A stretch of DNA of 40,580 nucleotides from the NCBI GenBank assembly GCA_021803655.1, contig JAJZLK010000028.1, positions 1-40,580 on the forward strand. The letters run 5' to 3'. Positions within the stretch are counted from its first letter, which is position 1; each line of letters starts with the position of its first letter. The stretch is from Thermoplasmata archaeon (GTDB lineage: Archaea > Thermoplasmatota > Thermoplasmata > Thermoplasmatales > Thermoplasmataceae). Shown one piece after another: positions 8,354 to 16,485 of the stretch. The translations under genes were made by a program, and so were the position numbers. The notes under the pieces were generated by a model. That model was not told where the DNA came from. It made no database searches and worked only from the letters and a program-made list of their open reading frames with translations.

Positions 8354-8865
8354 AAACTGCAAACACTGACATAGTTATAGACAAGGTGGTGCTCAATATC
8401 GGCATCGGGCAGGCGGGGGACAGGCTTACAAAGGCGTCCCGTGTTCTTGAGATCCTAACGAACCACAAACCGGTGCAGACCATCTCAGAGAAGAGCATAA
8501 GGGACTTCAACATAAGGAAGGGGCTCCCCATAGGCGTTAAGGTTACGTTGAGAAAGAAGGACGCTGAGGAATTCCTGAAAAGGGCTTTCTATGCCAAGGG
8601 AAACAAGATCTCAATCTATTCTTTTGATAAACAGGGTAATGCATACTTCGGAATACCGGACTACACTGAATTTGAGGGAATGAAATACGATCCAGAGATC
8701 GGAATACTCGGTATGGACGTTGCAATAGTTCTCAGGAGAAGGATGGGATACAGGATAGCCAGACGTAGGATAAACAGGAAACATATACCGCAAAAGTTGA
8801 GGATTTCCAAGGACGAGAGTGTGAAGTTCCTCAAGACAAAGTTCAAAGTATCCACAGTAGGGTGA
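8350..8865 (+). CDS. rpl5: 50S ribosomal protein L5 (uL5)
   Basis: Central-protuberance protein that contacts 5S rRNA and P-site tRNA. The opening DIVIDKVVLNIGIGQAGDRL, KPVQTISEKSIRDFNIRKGLPIG and the C-terminal MDVAIVLRRRMGYRIARR are characteristic. The length of 171 residues is normal for archaea. Confidence 0.96.
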   Translation: MKTANTDIVIDKVVLNIGIGQAGDRLTKASRVLEILTNHKPVQTISEKSIRDFNIRKGLPIGVKVTLRKKDAEEFLKRAFYAKGNKISIYSFDKQGNAYFGIPDYTEFEGMKYDPEIGILGMDVAIVLRRRMGYRIARRRINRKHIPQKLRISKDESVKFLKTKFKVSTVG

Positions 8866-8871
8866 GACTTA

Positions 8872-9033
8872 ATGGCAAAAATCAAGCTACAGCCAAAGAG
8901 GAATTTCGGGAGAAAGGATGGATGCAGGAGATGCGGAAGAAAGAGGGGAATGGTCAGGAGATACGGCTTGAGGCTGTGCAGACAATGCTTCAGGGATTCT
9001 GCTCCCGCGCTCGGATTCAGGAAATACAGCTGA
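8872..9033 (+). CDS. rps14: 30S ribosomal protein S14 (uS14), zinc-binding
   Basis: A 53-residue protein, [20 protein letters not shown] at its start, with the zinc ribbon C18-X2-C21 and C36-X2-C39, and the usual ending ALGFRKYS. The ATG is preceded by GGTGA (8861-8865). It lies between L5 and S8, the expected place. This is the zinc-containing form general in archaea. Confidence 0.96.
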   Translation: MAKIKLQPKRNFGRKDGCRRCGRKRGMVRRYGLRLCRQCFRDSAPALGFRKYS

Positions 9034-9042
9034 GGTGAAAAA

Positions 9043-9432
9043 ATGAGACACGATCCACTAAATGACATAATCAGCCAGATAAAGAACGCATCGAGAATTG
9101 GGCTCAGAACGATTGAAGTGAAACCTGCAGCCAGGCTAATTGGAAGAGTGCTGAAGGTTATGCAGGATTACAACTATGTAAAGAGTTTTGAGGTCGTAGA
9201 GGACCAGCAGGGCGGGAAGTTCAGGGTTGAACTCAGCGATACCATAAACAACTGCGGTATTATCAAGCCAAGACTCCCCGTTAAGAAGACCAGCCTTGAG
9301 AAGTACGAGTCAAGGTTTCTCCCTGCGCAGGATTTCGGGATAATAATCATGACCACGACCAGAGGAGTCATGAGTCATGTGGAAGCCAGGAAACACGGAG
9401 TCGGAGGCAAGCTCCTGGCATACGTCTATTGA
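9043..9432 (+). CDS. rps8: 30S ribosomal protein S8 (uS8)
   Basis: Central-domain assembly protein that binds 16S rRNA. The N-terminal DPLNDIISQIKNASRIG and the C-terminal ending MSHVEARKHGVGGKLLAYVY are diagnostic of the archaeal form. 129 residues. A GAGGTGA sits six bases before the ATG, overlapping the S14 stop. Confidence 0.96.
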   Translation: MRHDPLNDIISQIKNASRIGLRTIEVKPAARLIGRVLKVMQDYNYVKSFEVVEDQQGGKFRVELSDTINNCGIIKPRLPVKKTSLEKYESRFLPAQDFGIIIMTTTRGVMSHVEARKHGVGGKLLAYVY

Positions 9433-9442
9433 GGTGAGAAAA

Positions 9443-9976
9443 TTGGTTAAATACGAACCCATAAAAAACCTGAAGATTCCATCCGGGATCAATGTGACCA
9501 CAGACAATGGCGTCATAGAAATCTCAGGAAAACTCGGAAAAGTATCTAGGACATTCAAGAGCAATTACGTCAGGCTGGAAGTTTCTGACGGTGAGATTAC
9601 AATATCGGCAAGCAAGCATAACAAGAAGATTAACTCAATTACAGGAACATGGGCATCTACCATAGAGACGCTCTTTAAAGGTGTCCAGGAAGGCTTCAAG
9701 TATGAGATGAAGATCGACTACACTCATTTCCCTATGAGGGTATCAGTAAAGGGAGACAATGTGCTGATTGAGAACTTCCTTGGAGGAAGGGCTCCCAGAA
9801 CAGCTGAAATAGTTGGGCAATCCAAGGTCAGTGTGAAGGGAGACCGCGTATTCATTGAAGGAATCGATCGTCAGGAGCTAGGAGAGACGGCAGCAAATAT
9901 TGAACGCGCAACGAAAATAAGGCACTTCGATCTCAGGGTTTTCCAGGATGGCGTATACCTCATCGGAGGCAACTGA
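9443..9976 (+). CDS. rpl6: 50S ribosomal protein L6 (uL6)
   Basis: Two-domain protein near the sarcin-ricin loop. The start is chosen at TTG 9443 because a strong GAGGTGA (9431-9437) lies five bases upstream and the product [18 protein letters not shown] begins like other archaeal L6. A GTG at 9434 is part of that ribosome-binding site. An in-frame ATG at 9377 lies inside S8 and would add an unrelated N-terminus. The C-terminus ends with [14 protein letters not shown]. About 178 residues. Confidence 0.93.
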   Translation: MVKYEPIKNLKIPSGINVTTDNGVIEISGKLGKVSRTFKSNYVRLEVSDGEITISASKHNKKINSITGTWASTIETLFKGVQEGFKYEMKIDYTHFPMRVSVKGDNVLIENFLGGRAPRTAEIVGQSKVSVKGDRVFIEGIDRQELGETAANIERATKIRHFDLRVFQDGVYLIGGN

Positions 9977-9977
9977 T

Positions 9978-10391
9978 ATGACAATTAAGCCAGTACTTAC
10001 AAAGAATGAAAAGAGACTCTTGAAGGAGAAGAACGAGATGGCCAGGAAGCGACACGACTTCAAGAGACAGGAATGGTTCAGATACCTGAAACTTGGGGAA
10101 TCATGGAGGAAACCAAGAGGAAAACACTCTAAGCTCAGGGAACATCAGGCAAGAAGGCCGGGAGTCGTTGACGCAGGATATCGTGGCCCCAGACTTGTAA
10201 GAGGACTACACCCCTCAGGGTTCAGGGAGATAATGGTCTATAACCCGGATGACCTGTCGAAGATTGACCCGTCGAGGGAAGCCGCAAGAATAGGATCCGC
10301 AGTAGGGTCAAAGAAGAGGGAGGCTATCCTGGAGAAGGCAAACGAACTTTCAATCAGGGTGCTCAACGGAGGCAACTCAAATGAACATTAA
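9978..10391 (+). CDS. rpl32e: 50S ribosomal protein L32e (eL32)
   Basis: Archaeal/eukaryal-specific large-subunit protein. [30 protein letters not shown] and [24 protein letters not shown] are family hallmarks (each seen within residues 20-80). The ATG at 9978 is preferred over the in-frame ATG at 9948, which is inside L6, because GGAGG at 9966-9970 is correctly spaced. About 137 residues, slightly short for the family. Confidence 0.94.
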   Translation: MTIKPVLTKNEKRLLKEKNEMARKRHDFKRQEWFRYLKLGESWRKPRGKHSKLREHQARRPGVVDAGYRGPRLVRGLHPSGFREIMVYNPDDLSKIDPSREAARIGSAVGSKKREAILEKANELSIRVLNGGNSNEH

Positions 10392-10836
10392 TTCAGCCAA
10401 GAAGATAGCTGCTGGCCTGCTCAAGGTTGGTACAACCAGAATATGGATAGATACGAACAGCGTTGATCAGGTTCTGGAGGCCGCAACCAGGGATGACATA
10501 AGGGCACTCATAATGAGGAATGTTATCCAGAAGGTTCCAGCCAAGGGGAACTCTGGGGCGCGTTTCAGGAAGAGGATCGTGCAAAGGTCCAAGGAGAGAA
10601 GGCACGGGCCCGGTTCTGTAAGAGGAACGAGGAATGCAAGAGATCCACGGAAGAGAAGGTGGATCAGGACCATAAGGGCAGTCAGAGATGAATTGAGGAC
10701 GCTCAAGCAGGACAACCGGATCAACAAGTCCACGTACAGGAAATACTACAGGATGTCGAAAGGTGGAAAGATAAGGTCCCGCGCTCAGCTTGTTTCTCAG
10801 ATTACCGCATCAGGCTCAATGGGTGAGAAGAAGTGA
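10381..10836 (+). CDS. rpl19e: 50S ribosomal protein L19e (eL19)
   Basis: Largely helical protein that forms an intersubunit bridge. Its opening [20 protein letters not shown], the central [19 protein letters not shown] and the [20 protein letters not shown] helix are typical. 151 residues. The ATG overlaps the end of L32e by 11 bases, and the stop overlaps the GTG of L18. Confidence 0.96.
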   Translation: MNINSAKKIAAGLLKVGTTRIWIDTNSVDQVLEAATRDDIRALIMRNVIQKVPAKGNSGARFRKRIVQRSKERRHGPGSVRGTRNARDPRKRRWIRTIRAVRDELRTLKQDNRINKSTYRKYYRMSKGGKIRSRAQLVSQITASGSMGEKK

Positions 10837-11360
10837 GAACCCCGAAAGTATTGAAGAGAAAGAGAGCGGGAGTAACTGACTATTCCCGTCGTCTTAGACT
10901 TGTCAAGTCAGGAAAGCCAAGATTGGTGGTCAGACCATCTGGAAAGGGTATTCTTGCCCAGATCGTGGAATATTCGCAGAATGGAGATCACATAATAAAG
11001 ACGGTCACGGACAGGACGCTAAAGTCCAAAGGCTATGAGGTGAGAGGGAACAATATTTCTGTCTCATACCTTGTAGGATTTACCCTTGCTAATGAGATTA
11101 AGGATTCAGGTATAGAAGAGGTTGTCCTTGATGCAGGCAGGAGAAACATAGTCAAGGGAGGAAGAATCTCGGCGGTAGTTATGGGATATGTTGAAGGAGG
11201 AGGAAAAGTTCCCTGTGATAAATCGATTTTCCCGAAAGAGGAAAGGATAATGGGGCAACACCTGCAGAACAAGTCTGCCGCGGAAACGATGAGCCAGGTG
11301 AGGAAGATCACGGCACCGGCAGCAGAAAAGAAAACAAAGAGAGGTAAGAAGAATGCCTGA
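10833..11360 (+). CDS. rpl18: 50S ribosomal protein L18 (uL18)
   Basis: 5S rRNA-binding protein. The N-terminal RRLRLVKSGKPRLVVRPSGK and the middle GYEVRGNNISVSYLVGFTLAN plus EVVLDAGRRNIVKGGRI mark it. The GTG start overlaps the L19e stop. It ends in a Lys-rich tail (EKKTKRGKKNA). At 175 residues it is within the archaeal range. Confidence 0.95.
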   Translation: MRTPKVLKRKRAGVTDYSRRLRLVKSGKPRLVVRPSGKGILAQIVEYSQNGDHIIKTVTDRTLKSKGYEVRGNNISVSYLVGFTLANEIKDSGIEEVVLDAGRRNIVKGGRISAVVMGYVEGGGKVPCDKSIFPKEERIMGQHLQNKSAAETMSQVRKITAPAAEKKTKRGKKNA

Positions 11361-12075
11361 AGCAAGAAGAGCACCAGAAGCAAGAAGAACGCCAGAAGCA
11401 AGAAGAGCACCTGAAGAGACATGGATACCTAGAACAGAACTTGGGAGGATGGTGGCAGAAGGGAAGATAAAGACTATGTCAGATGCCATTAGGTCAAGAC
11501 TTCCTCTCAAGGAATATCAGATAGTTGATGCCCTGCTTCCGAACATCACTGATGAAGTGCTGGATATCGAAAGGGCCCAGAGAATGACAGACTCCGGAAG
11601 GAGAATGAGTTACTCTATAACGGCCGTGGTCGGGAATGGGGACGGTTTCGTAGGCGTAGGAAGAGGAAGGGCAAAGGAAGCTGCTCCGGCGATACGGAAA
11701 GCCATAAATAATGCTAAATTAAACATTGTGGAAATAAGGCGCGGTTGCGGATCGTGGGAATGCGGGTGTGGCAGGGCTCACACTATGCCATTTACCGTGA
11801 CAGGTTCATCTGGTTCGGTTCGGGTCACCCTGAAGCCGTCTCCGAGAGGAGTCGGAAGAGCAGTAGGAGACATAGCAAAGATCATTCTTGAAAAAGCTGG
11901 TATTGAGGATGCCTGGGGGTTTGCGTCTGGGCACACAAAGACAACAGTAAACTATGCCCTTGCAACATATGATGCCATAGTCCAGACATCAAAGATCAGG
12001 ATAAATCCCACAATCAAGCTCAGCACACCTATATATTCAGGAGGTGTTTTGCCTGCTGGCAGTAATACGGATTAG
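11353..12075 (+). CDS. rps5: 30S ribosomal protein S5 (uS5) with repeat N-terminus
   Basis: Small-subunit protein important for decoding accuracy. Core signatures are GDGFVGVGRGRAKEAAPAIR, the archaeal cysteine-rich RRGCGSWECGCGRAHTMPF and the C-terminal SGHTKTTVNYALATYDAI. The first 24 residues are a tandem PEARRA repeat not expected in S5. The ATG overlaps the L18 stop by eight bases, and the conserved part (WIPRTELGRMV) begins at residue 24. Confidence 0.95.
   Translation: MPEARRAPEARRTPEARRAPEETWIPRTELGRMVAEGKIKTMSDAIRSRLPLKEYQIVDALLPNITDEVLDIERAQRMTDSGRRMSYSITAVVGNGDGFVGVGRGRAKEAAPAIRKAINNAKLNIVEIRRGCGSWECGCGRAHTMPFTVTGSSGSVRVTLKPSPRGVGRAVGDIAKIILEKAGIEDAWGFASGHTKTTVNYALATYDAIVQTSKIRINPTIKLSTPIYSGGVLPAGSNTD
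11356..11416 (+). repeat. tandem 18-base repeat inside rps5
   Basis: Three near-identical 18-base units at 11356-11373, 11374-11391 and 11392-11409, plus a 7-base partial copy, encode PEARRA, PEARRT and PEARRA. Unit pattern is CCN GAA GCA AGA AGA (G/A)CN. The unit is a whole number of codons, so copy number could change without breaking the frame. Confidence 0.85.
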
Positions 12076-12550
12076 AGGAAGAACCGGTATAAAGCCGGAT
12101 GCACGAAAGACAGCTGAGTTGCTCAGGCTCCACAGGGTCAATCATATGACCTTCATTGAAGACAACAAGATAAACAAAGGAATGCTTCAGGTCGTGAAGG
12201 ACTACGTGACTTGGGGAGAGATAGACAGAGACACCTTGCTGATGACAATTGAGAACAGGATGATGTTTGCCGGGCACAGAAAACTCCCCGAAGAATCGCT
12301 CAAGGAGGCTACAGGCTTTTCCAGTTACGAAGAGATTGCAGACCATATAATGAACGGAGAGATAAGGCTGGGAGACATCAAGGATGCGGTCCCAATAATA
12401 AGGCTCAACCCACCTAAGGGGGGGTGGGAATACATCAGGAAACCATTCAAGCAGGGCGGTTCCCTCGGATACAGGGGAAACGATATTAACCGCGTCATCA
12501 AGAAGATGCTCAAGGAGGGGGTGGATCTTAATGGTAAGAACAAGAACTAA
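12044..12550 (+). CDS. rpl30: 50S ribosomal protein L30 (uL30)
   Basis: Large-subunit protein in its long archaeal form (168 residues). AVIRIRGRTGIKPDARKTAELLRLHRVNH at the N-terminus and RLNPPKGGWEYIRKPFKQGG near the C-terminus identify it. The start is uncertain. GTG 12044 is the only standard in-frame codon, but it is itself part of a GGAGGTG Shine-Dalgarno sequence (12040-12046). That motif is ideally spaced for the in-frame CTG codons at 12053 or 12056, which would give the usual LLAVIRIRG or LAVIRIRG N-terminus. Confidence 0.93.
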   Translation: MFCLLAVIRIRGRTGIKPDARKTAELLRLHRVNHMTFIEDNKINKGMLQVVKDYVTWGEIDRDTLLMTIENRMMFAGHRKLPEESLKEATGFSSYEEIADHIMNGEIRLGDIKDAVPIIRLNPPKGGWEYIRKPFKQGGSLGYRGNDINRVIKKMLKEGVDLNGKNKN

Positions 12551-12971
12551 GAAGCTTCGTGGTGGACACTACGGAAGAGGGATGAAAGCGGGCAGGGGCA
12601 AGGGTAAGAAAGGCGGATCCGGAATGGCCGGTCTTGGAAAACACCACAAAATATGGAGAATAAAGTACGACATAAACCATTTTGGAGTGCACGGTTTTAC
12701 GAGCCACCATTTCTCAAGGCCTGTGTTACCGATAACCTTGAACGAACTATCGGTACTCCTTCCTTCACTCAGAACTAACGGTTTCGTAAGGGAAGAAGGG
12801 GGCATCCTGGAAATCGATCTCAAGACTGCGGGCTATGGAAAACTTCTGGGCTCAGGGAACTTCGATCTGAAATCGAAGATACTGGTTTCCAGAGCAACAG
12901 AAAAGGCTATTAGCAAGCTTTCTGCTCACGGAACGACGGTCGAACTCGATGGACGTAGTACAGAGGAATAA
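12531..12971 (+). CDS. rpl15: 50S ribosomal protein L15 (uL15)
   Basis: Late-assembly large-subunit protein. The glycine- and lysine-rich N-terminus (TRTKKLRGGHYGRGMKAGRG then KGKKGGSG) and the C-terminal YGKLLGSGNFDLKSKILVSRATEKAI are typical of the archaeal/eukaryal form. 146 residues. The ATG at 12531 lies 20 bases inside L30, and the C-terminus overlaps the SecY ATG by 23 bases. Confidence 0.95.
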   Translation: MVRTRTKKLRGGHYGRGMKAGRGKGKKGGSGMAGLGKHHKIWRIKYDINHFGVHGFTSHHFSRPVLPITLNELSVLLPSLRTNGFVREEGGILEIDLKTAGYGKLLGSGNFDLKSKILVSRATEKAISKLSAHGTTVELDGRSTEE

Positions 12972-14718
12972 GGCTACAGCTATTCCGATAGCTGTATTAT
13001 TTGCTATAACGCTCACATCATTATGGTACTTTGACAAGCTTAATCCCCTGTCCATGGCCATAGCAGGCATCCTCCTGTTTCCGGCATTTGGATTGATCTA
13101 CCTTGTCGCCAGTTATGTAGGTCCAAAGCAATCCAAACTTTACGGTCTCGAGTATCTGACTTCCAAGCTCCCTGCTGTCAAGAAAGCGAAGGGCCACGTA
13201 GAGTTCAAGTATAAGCTCATGTGGACAGGGCTGGTCGTCATACTCTATTTTGTACTGACCAATGTTTACATTTACGGATTGAACAGAACGCAGACCCTTG
13301 ACGTTTTCCAGTCGTTCAGGGCAATTTTTGCAGGAACCTCTGGTTCTCTCATGGATCTCGGAATAGGGCCTATTGTTACTGCAAGCATAGTTATGCAGCT
13401 ATTTTCCGGAGCAAAGATATTCAACCTTAATCTTCAGGATTCTGCTGATAAAGCAGTCTATCAGGGAGTTCAGAAACTCCTGATAATCGTCATGATCTTT
13501 GTGGAGGCAATCCCTCAGGCATTTGGAACCCTTATTCCTGACGCCGCCCTGGTTACGTCGCTTAACGGAGCTGCTCCAGGATATGGTGAATTCCTCGCAC
13601 AAACTATTATCATTTCCCAGCTATTTTTCGGTACTTATCTTGTGTTCCTGTTTGATGAACTTGTTTCCAAATATGGCATAGGATCTGGAGTATCGCTATT
13701 CATTGCGGCAGGAGTAGCCCAACAGCTATTCACAGGTACGTTCAACTGGATACCAAGTACGGTGGGTTCACCTCTTGGGCTCAACAATCCTCCAGCTGGG
13801 GCGATTCCAAAGATGCTGTATGTGATTATTAACGCTCCTGCAGGATATCTTTATAACAGTGGGATAGAGCACATCCTCTTTTTCCCGCCGAATCCCATCA
13901 TCGCCTTGATAGGGACTCTGCTCATATTCTTCATTGTTGCATATTTCCAGAGCAGCAAAATAGAATTGCCAATATCACATGAAAGGGTAAGGGGTGCAAG
14001 AGGAAGATATCCGATACAACTGTTTTATGCCTCGAACATACCAGTCATACTTGCAACAGCCCTGCTGGCAAACGTTGCTATGTGGTCGCTTCTTTTCTGG
14101 ACGAGTCCGACTTTAAGTCATGTTCCCCTGCTTGGACATAACGTCCTTCTGGGTTCGTATCCATCATCCTTGCAGGTTGCAAACCTGCAGTCTCAGGGCG
14201 TAAGCAGCACCACGCCTACCGGAGGTCTCGCTTACTACCTCTTCGCACCAAATGGTCTGGCGGGATGGCTCTTTCCCATAGTCTATCCACAGGCATTTGG
14301 GGCCACACTTTTCGGACATTCCGTGCTTCAGGAAGTGATACACGTCCTTGCATATGTCGGATTCATGGTCATATTCAGCATAATGTTTGCAAAATTCTGG
14401 ATTGAGACCACCAACATGGGTGCATCATCAGTCGCGAAACAGATTCAGAGCAGTGGTATGCAGATTCCGGGGTTCAGGAGAGACCCTAAGATCATGGAGA
14501 AGGTTCTCAACAAATATATTCCCGCTGTGACTATATTCAGTGGAGCTGCGGTGGGAATACTTGCCGCGGGAGCAAATCTCATAGGGACTGTTGGAAATAC
14601 AAGCGGAACCGGTCTTCTCCTTGCTGTGGGGATCGTTATCCAGTTCTATGAGGCAATGGGGAAGGAGCAACTTATGGAAATGCATCCTGTAATCAGACAA
14701 TTCTTTTCGGGTGCTTAA
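12949..14718 (+). CDS. secY: protein translocase SecY (Sec61 alpha) with N-terminal extension
   Basis: Channel subunit of the Sec translocon. The conserved body begins around residue 70: PAVKKAKGHVEFKYKLMWTG, then a plug-region GIGPIVTASIVMQL, GIGSGVSLFIAAG, the cytosolic-loop ELPISHERVRGARGRYPI, and the last helices. At 589 residues it is about 100 longer than typical archaeal SecY. About 60-75 extra N-terminal residues contain two hydrophobic stretches (about 12-30 and 33-57), and an enlarged outer loop near 395-460 adds the rest. The start is set by the tight overlap with L15; a later start would leave a gap of about 180 bases in an operon with almost none. Confidence 0.94.
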   Translation: MDVVQRNKATAIPIAVLFAITLTSLWYFDKLNPLSMAIAGILLFPAFGLIYLVASYVGPKQSKLYGLEYLTSKLPAVKKAKGHVEFKYKLMWTGLVVILYFVLTNVYIYGLNRTQTLDVFQSFRAIFAGTSGSLMDLGIGPIVTASIVMQLFSGAKIFNLNLQDSADKAVYQGVQKLLIIVMIFVEAIPQAFGTLIPDAALVTSLNGAAPGYGEFLAQTIIISQLFFGTYLVFLFDELVSKYGIGSGVSLFIAAGVAQQLFTGTFNWIPSTVGSPLGLNNPPAGAIPKMLYVIINAPAGYLYNSGIEHILFFPPNPIIALIGTLLIFFIVAYFQSSKIELPISHERVRGARGRYPIQLFYASNIPVILATALLANVAMWSLLFWTSPTLSHVPLLGHNVLLGSYPSSLQVANLQSQGVSSTTPTGGLAYYLFAPNGLAGWLFPIVYPQAFGATLFGHSVLQEVIHVLAYVGFMVIFSIMFAKFWIETTNMGASSVAKQIQSSGMQIPGFRRDPKIMEKVLNKYIPAVTIFSGAAVGILAAGANLIGTVGNTSGTGLLLAVGIVIQFYEAMGKEQLMEMHPVIRQFFSGA

Positions 14719-15273
14719 ATGAGAGTAGTAATGGCTGGTGTGGCAGGCGTCGGAAAGTCAACCATTCTAGCCCTCGTATCTAAGAAGACTCAGTACGATG
14801 TGGTGAATTACGGCACGCTGATGTTTGAGATGGCAAAGGAACTTAACCTCGTTACAAACAGAGATGAACTCAGGAAGTTGAGTGTCGACACTCAGGTTAA
14901 TTTGCAGAAGAAAGCTTCGGCTGTAATAGGGAAAATGGACAACGTGATCATAGATACCCACATGGCTATAAAATCTCCTAAGGGTTACCTTCCAGGCCTT
15001 CCAGAATGGGTGGTAAGGGAGCTCAAGGTTTCTTCATACTTCCTGATCGAGGCCGATCCCACAATAATAAAGGAGAGAAGGTCCAGGGACAGCAGCAGGA
15101 ATCGCGATGAAGATTCAATCGAAATGATAGCAGAACATCAGCATGTGAACAGGTATTTCGCTGTAGCATATTCAGTCTTTACCGGGGCGACAATCAGCTT
15201 CATAGATAATCCAGAGGGAAATCCTGAAATCCCATCGGATATTATCATCAGGAGCCTGGTCTCACATGAGTGA
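14719..15273 (+). CDS. adkA: archaeal adenylate kinase
   Basis: Converts AMP and ATP to two ADP. This is the archaeal-type enzyme unrelated in detail to bacterial Adk: P-loop GVAGVGKST at 7-15, the YGTLMFEMAKE motif, then IDTHMAIKSPKGYLPGLPEWV with the substrate-site sequence. 184 residues. It starts directly after the SecY stop, the usual place in archaeal superoperons. Confidence 0.95.
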   Translation: MRVVMAGVAGVGKSTILALVSKKTQYDVVNYGTLMFEMAKELNLVTNRDELRKLSVDTQVNLQKKASAVIGKMDNVIIDTHMAIKSPKGYLPGLPEWVVRELKVSSYFLIEADPTIIKERRSRDSSRNRDEDSIEMIAEHQHVNRYFAVAYSVFTGATISFIDNPEGNPEIPSDIIIRSLVSHE

Positions 15274-15955
15274 TCAAAGAACCCCTCCTCCACCGATACC
15301 ACCTGAACAGAAGAAGCTTCTCATGATACAGTCGGTGTATCTCCTGATCAGCCTTGGGATGCTCATGATCATTTCGAATCCTACACTGAGGACAGATATA
15401 GGATCTACGGTAAATATCGCACTATATCCTCTCATAGGGTTCGGAGGAAAGTATCCCCTCATGAGTATCATTTCAAGCGGGATCATAATCGGTCTCATGA
15501 CCTCGATTCCCAGATACTTCTTTACGGACTGGATTAAGATGGGAAAGATCCAGATGAGGATGAGGGCTTATAACCAGGCATTCCGTGAGGCATACAGGAA
15601 TAATGACAAGAGTAGGATCCAGAAACTGAGCGGAATGAGATCAAAGATGATGACTGAAAACCAGCAGGTCAGCATGAATACCATGAAGCCGCTTATGGTC
15701 ATGACTATCTTTACGCTCATGATCTTTATCTGGCTCTATTTCCTTGTATTCTCAATGCCATACCAACTGATTTCCACGCCTTGGGCTACTGGAATCAATA
15801 TTGCAACCTCGGATGTAGCCATAGTCCCGTCATGGATTGTTATCTACACATTTACGAGCCTTACGGTGGGGTATGTAGTAACAATGATCATCAAGTACTT
15901 TGATTTCTCCTACAAACTCAGGAAAGAGAAAGAAGATCAGATCCAGGTAGGATAA
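15266..15955 (+). CDS. EMC3/TMCO1-type membrane protein insertase (DUF106, Oxa1/YidC superfamily)
   Basis: Predicted helper for inserting proteins into the membrane. Three or more hydrophobic segments are visible (about 20-40, 65-82, 148-170 and 190-215), with a cytosolic helical hairpin between them rich in Met, Arg and Lys (MRMRAYNQAFREAYRNNDKS and KLSGMRSKMMTENQQVS). This is the layout of the DUF106/EMC3 family, archaeal members of which are related to YidC. The N-terminus is proline-rich. It overlaps adkA by eight bases and lies two genes from secY, which supports a role in membrane biogenesis. The exact substrate is unknown. Confidence 0.87.
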   Translation: MSDQRTPPPPIPPEQKKLLMIQSVYLLISLGMLMIISNPTLRTDIGSTVNIALYPLIGFGGKYPLMSIISSGIIIGLMTSIPRYFFTDWIKMGKIQMRMRAYNQAFREAYRNNDKSRIQKLSGMRSKMMTENQQVSMNTMKPLMVMTIFTLMIFIWLYFLVFSMPYQLISTPWATGINIATSDVAIVPSWIVIYTFTSLTVGYVVTMIIKYFDFSYKLRKEKEDQIQVG

Positions 15956-16485
15956 TGCGAGTAACTATCAGTGGCCCCATAGGCAGCGGAAAGACAACCG
16001 TGGGAAAAATTCTTGCAGACCGTATGGGTCTAGGTTTCTTCTCTGGTGGACAGATATTCCGGGAATCCGCCAGGCAAGCCGGAATGTCTCTCGAGCAGTA
16101 TGGAAAGTCGGCTGAGAATAATCCGGATATTGATCGGAGACAGGACGATCTGCAGATAGAAGTTCTCAGGAATAATGACAATATGGTGTTTGAATCCAGG
16201 CTTGCAGGGTGGCTTGCAGGAACGAACGATATCCGTGCAGTAAAGGTATATCTGGACGCTCCCAGGGATGTGAGGATTAGGAGAGTCTCCGGAAGGGAGG
16301 GATCAGACTTCCAGAAGGAGATGGAGGAAATGAAAAGAAGGGAAGATTCAGAAGTGGCCAGATACAGGAAATATTATGGAATAGATTTCAGGAACTGGCA
16401 AGGTTATGACCTACGAATTGATACATCCAACATGACTGCCGATGAAGTTTCCAACAGGATAATGGAGTTCTGCAATGTCCGCTGA
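15955..16485 (+). CDS. cmk: cytidylate kinase
   Basis: Phosphorylates CMP and dCMP. Short archaeal form of 176 residues: P-loop GPIGSGKTTVG at 6-16, the nucleotide-binding FFSGGQIFRESARQAGM, ESRLAGWLAG near 80, and the lid-like RIRRVSGREG. The ATG uses the last base of the previous stop codon. In many archaea L34e and L14e flank this gene; neither is present. Confidence 0.93.
   Translation: MRVTISGPIGSGKTTVGKILADRMGLGFFSGGQIFRESARQAGMSLEQYGKSAENNPDIDRRQDDLQIEVLRNNDNMVFESRLAGWLAGTNDIRAVKVYLDAPRDVRIRRVSGREGSDFQKEMEEMKRREDSEVARYRKYYGIDFRNWQGYDLRIDTSNMTADEVSNRIMEFCNVR

Noticed and set aside
9377-9442. Extended N-terminus of L6 from the ATG at 9377
   Set aside because: The added residues are read from inside S8, do not resemble L6, and a strong GAGGTGA points to the TTG at 9443.
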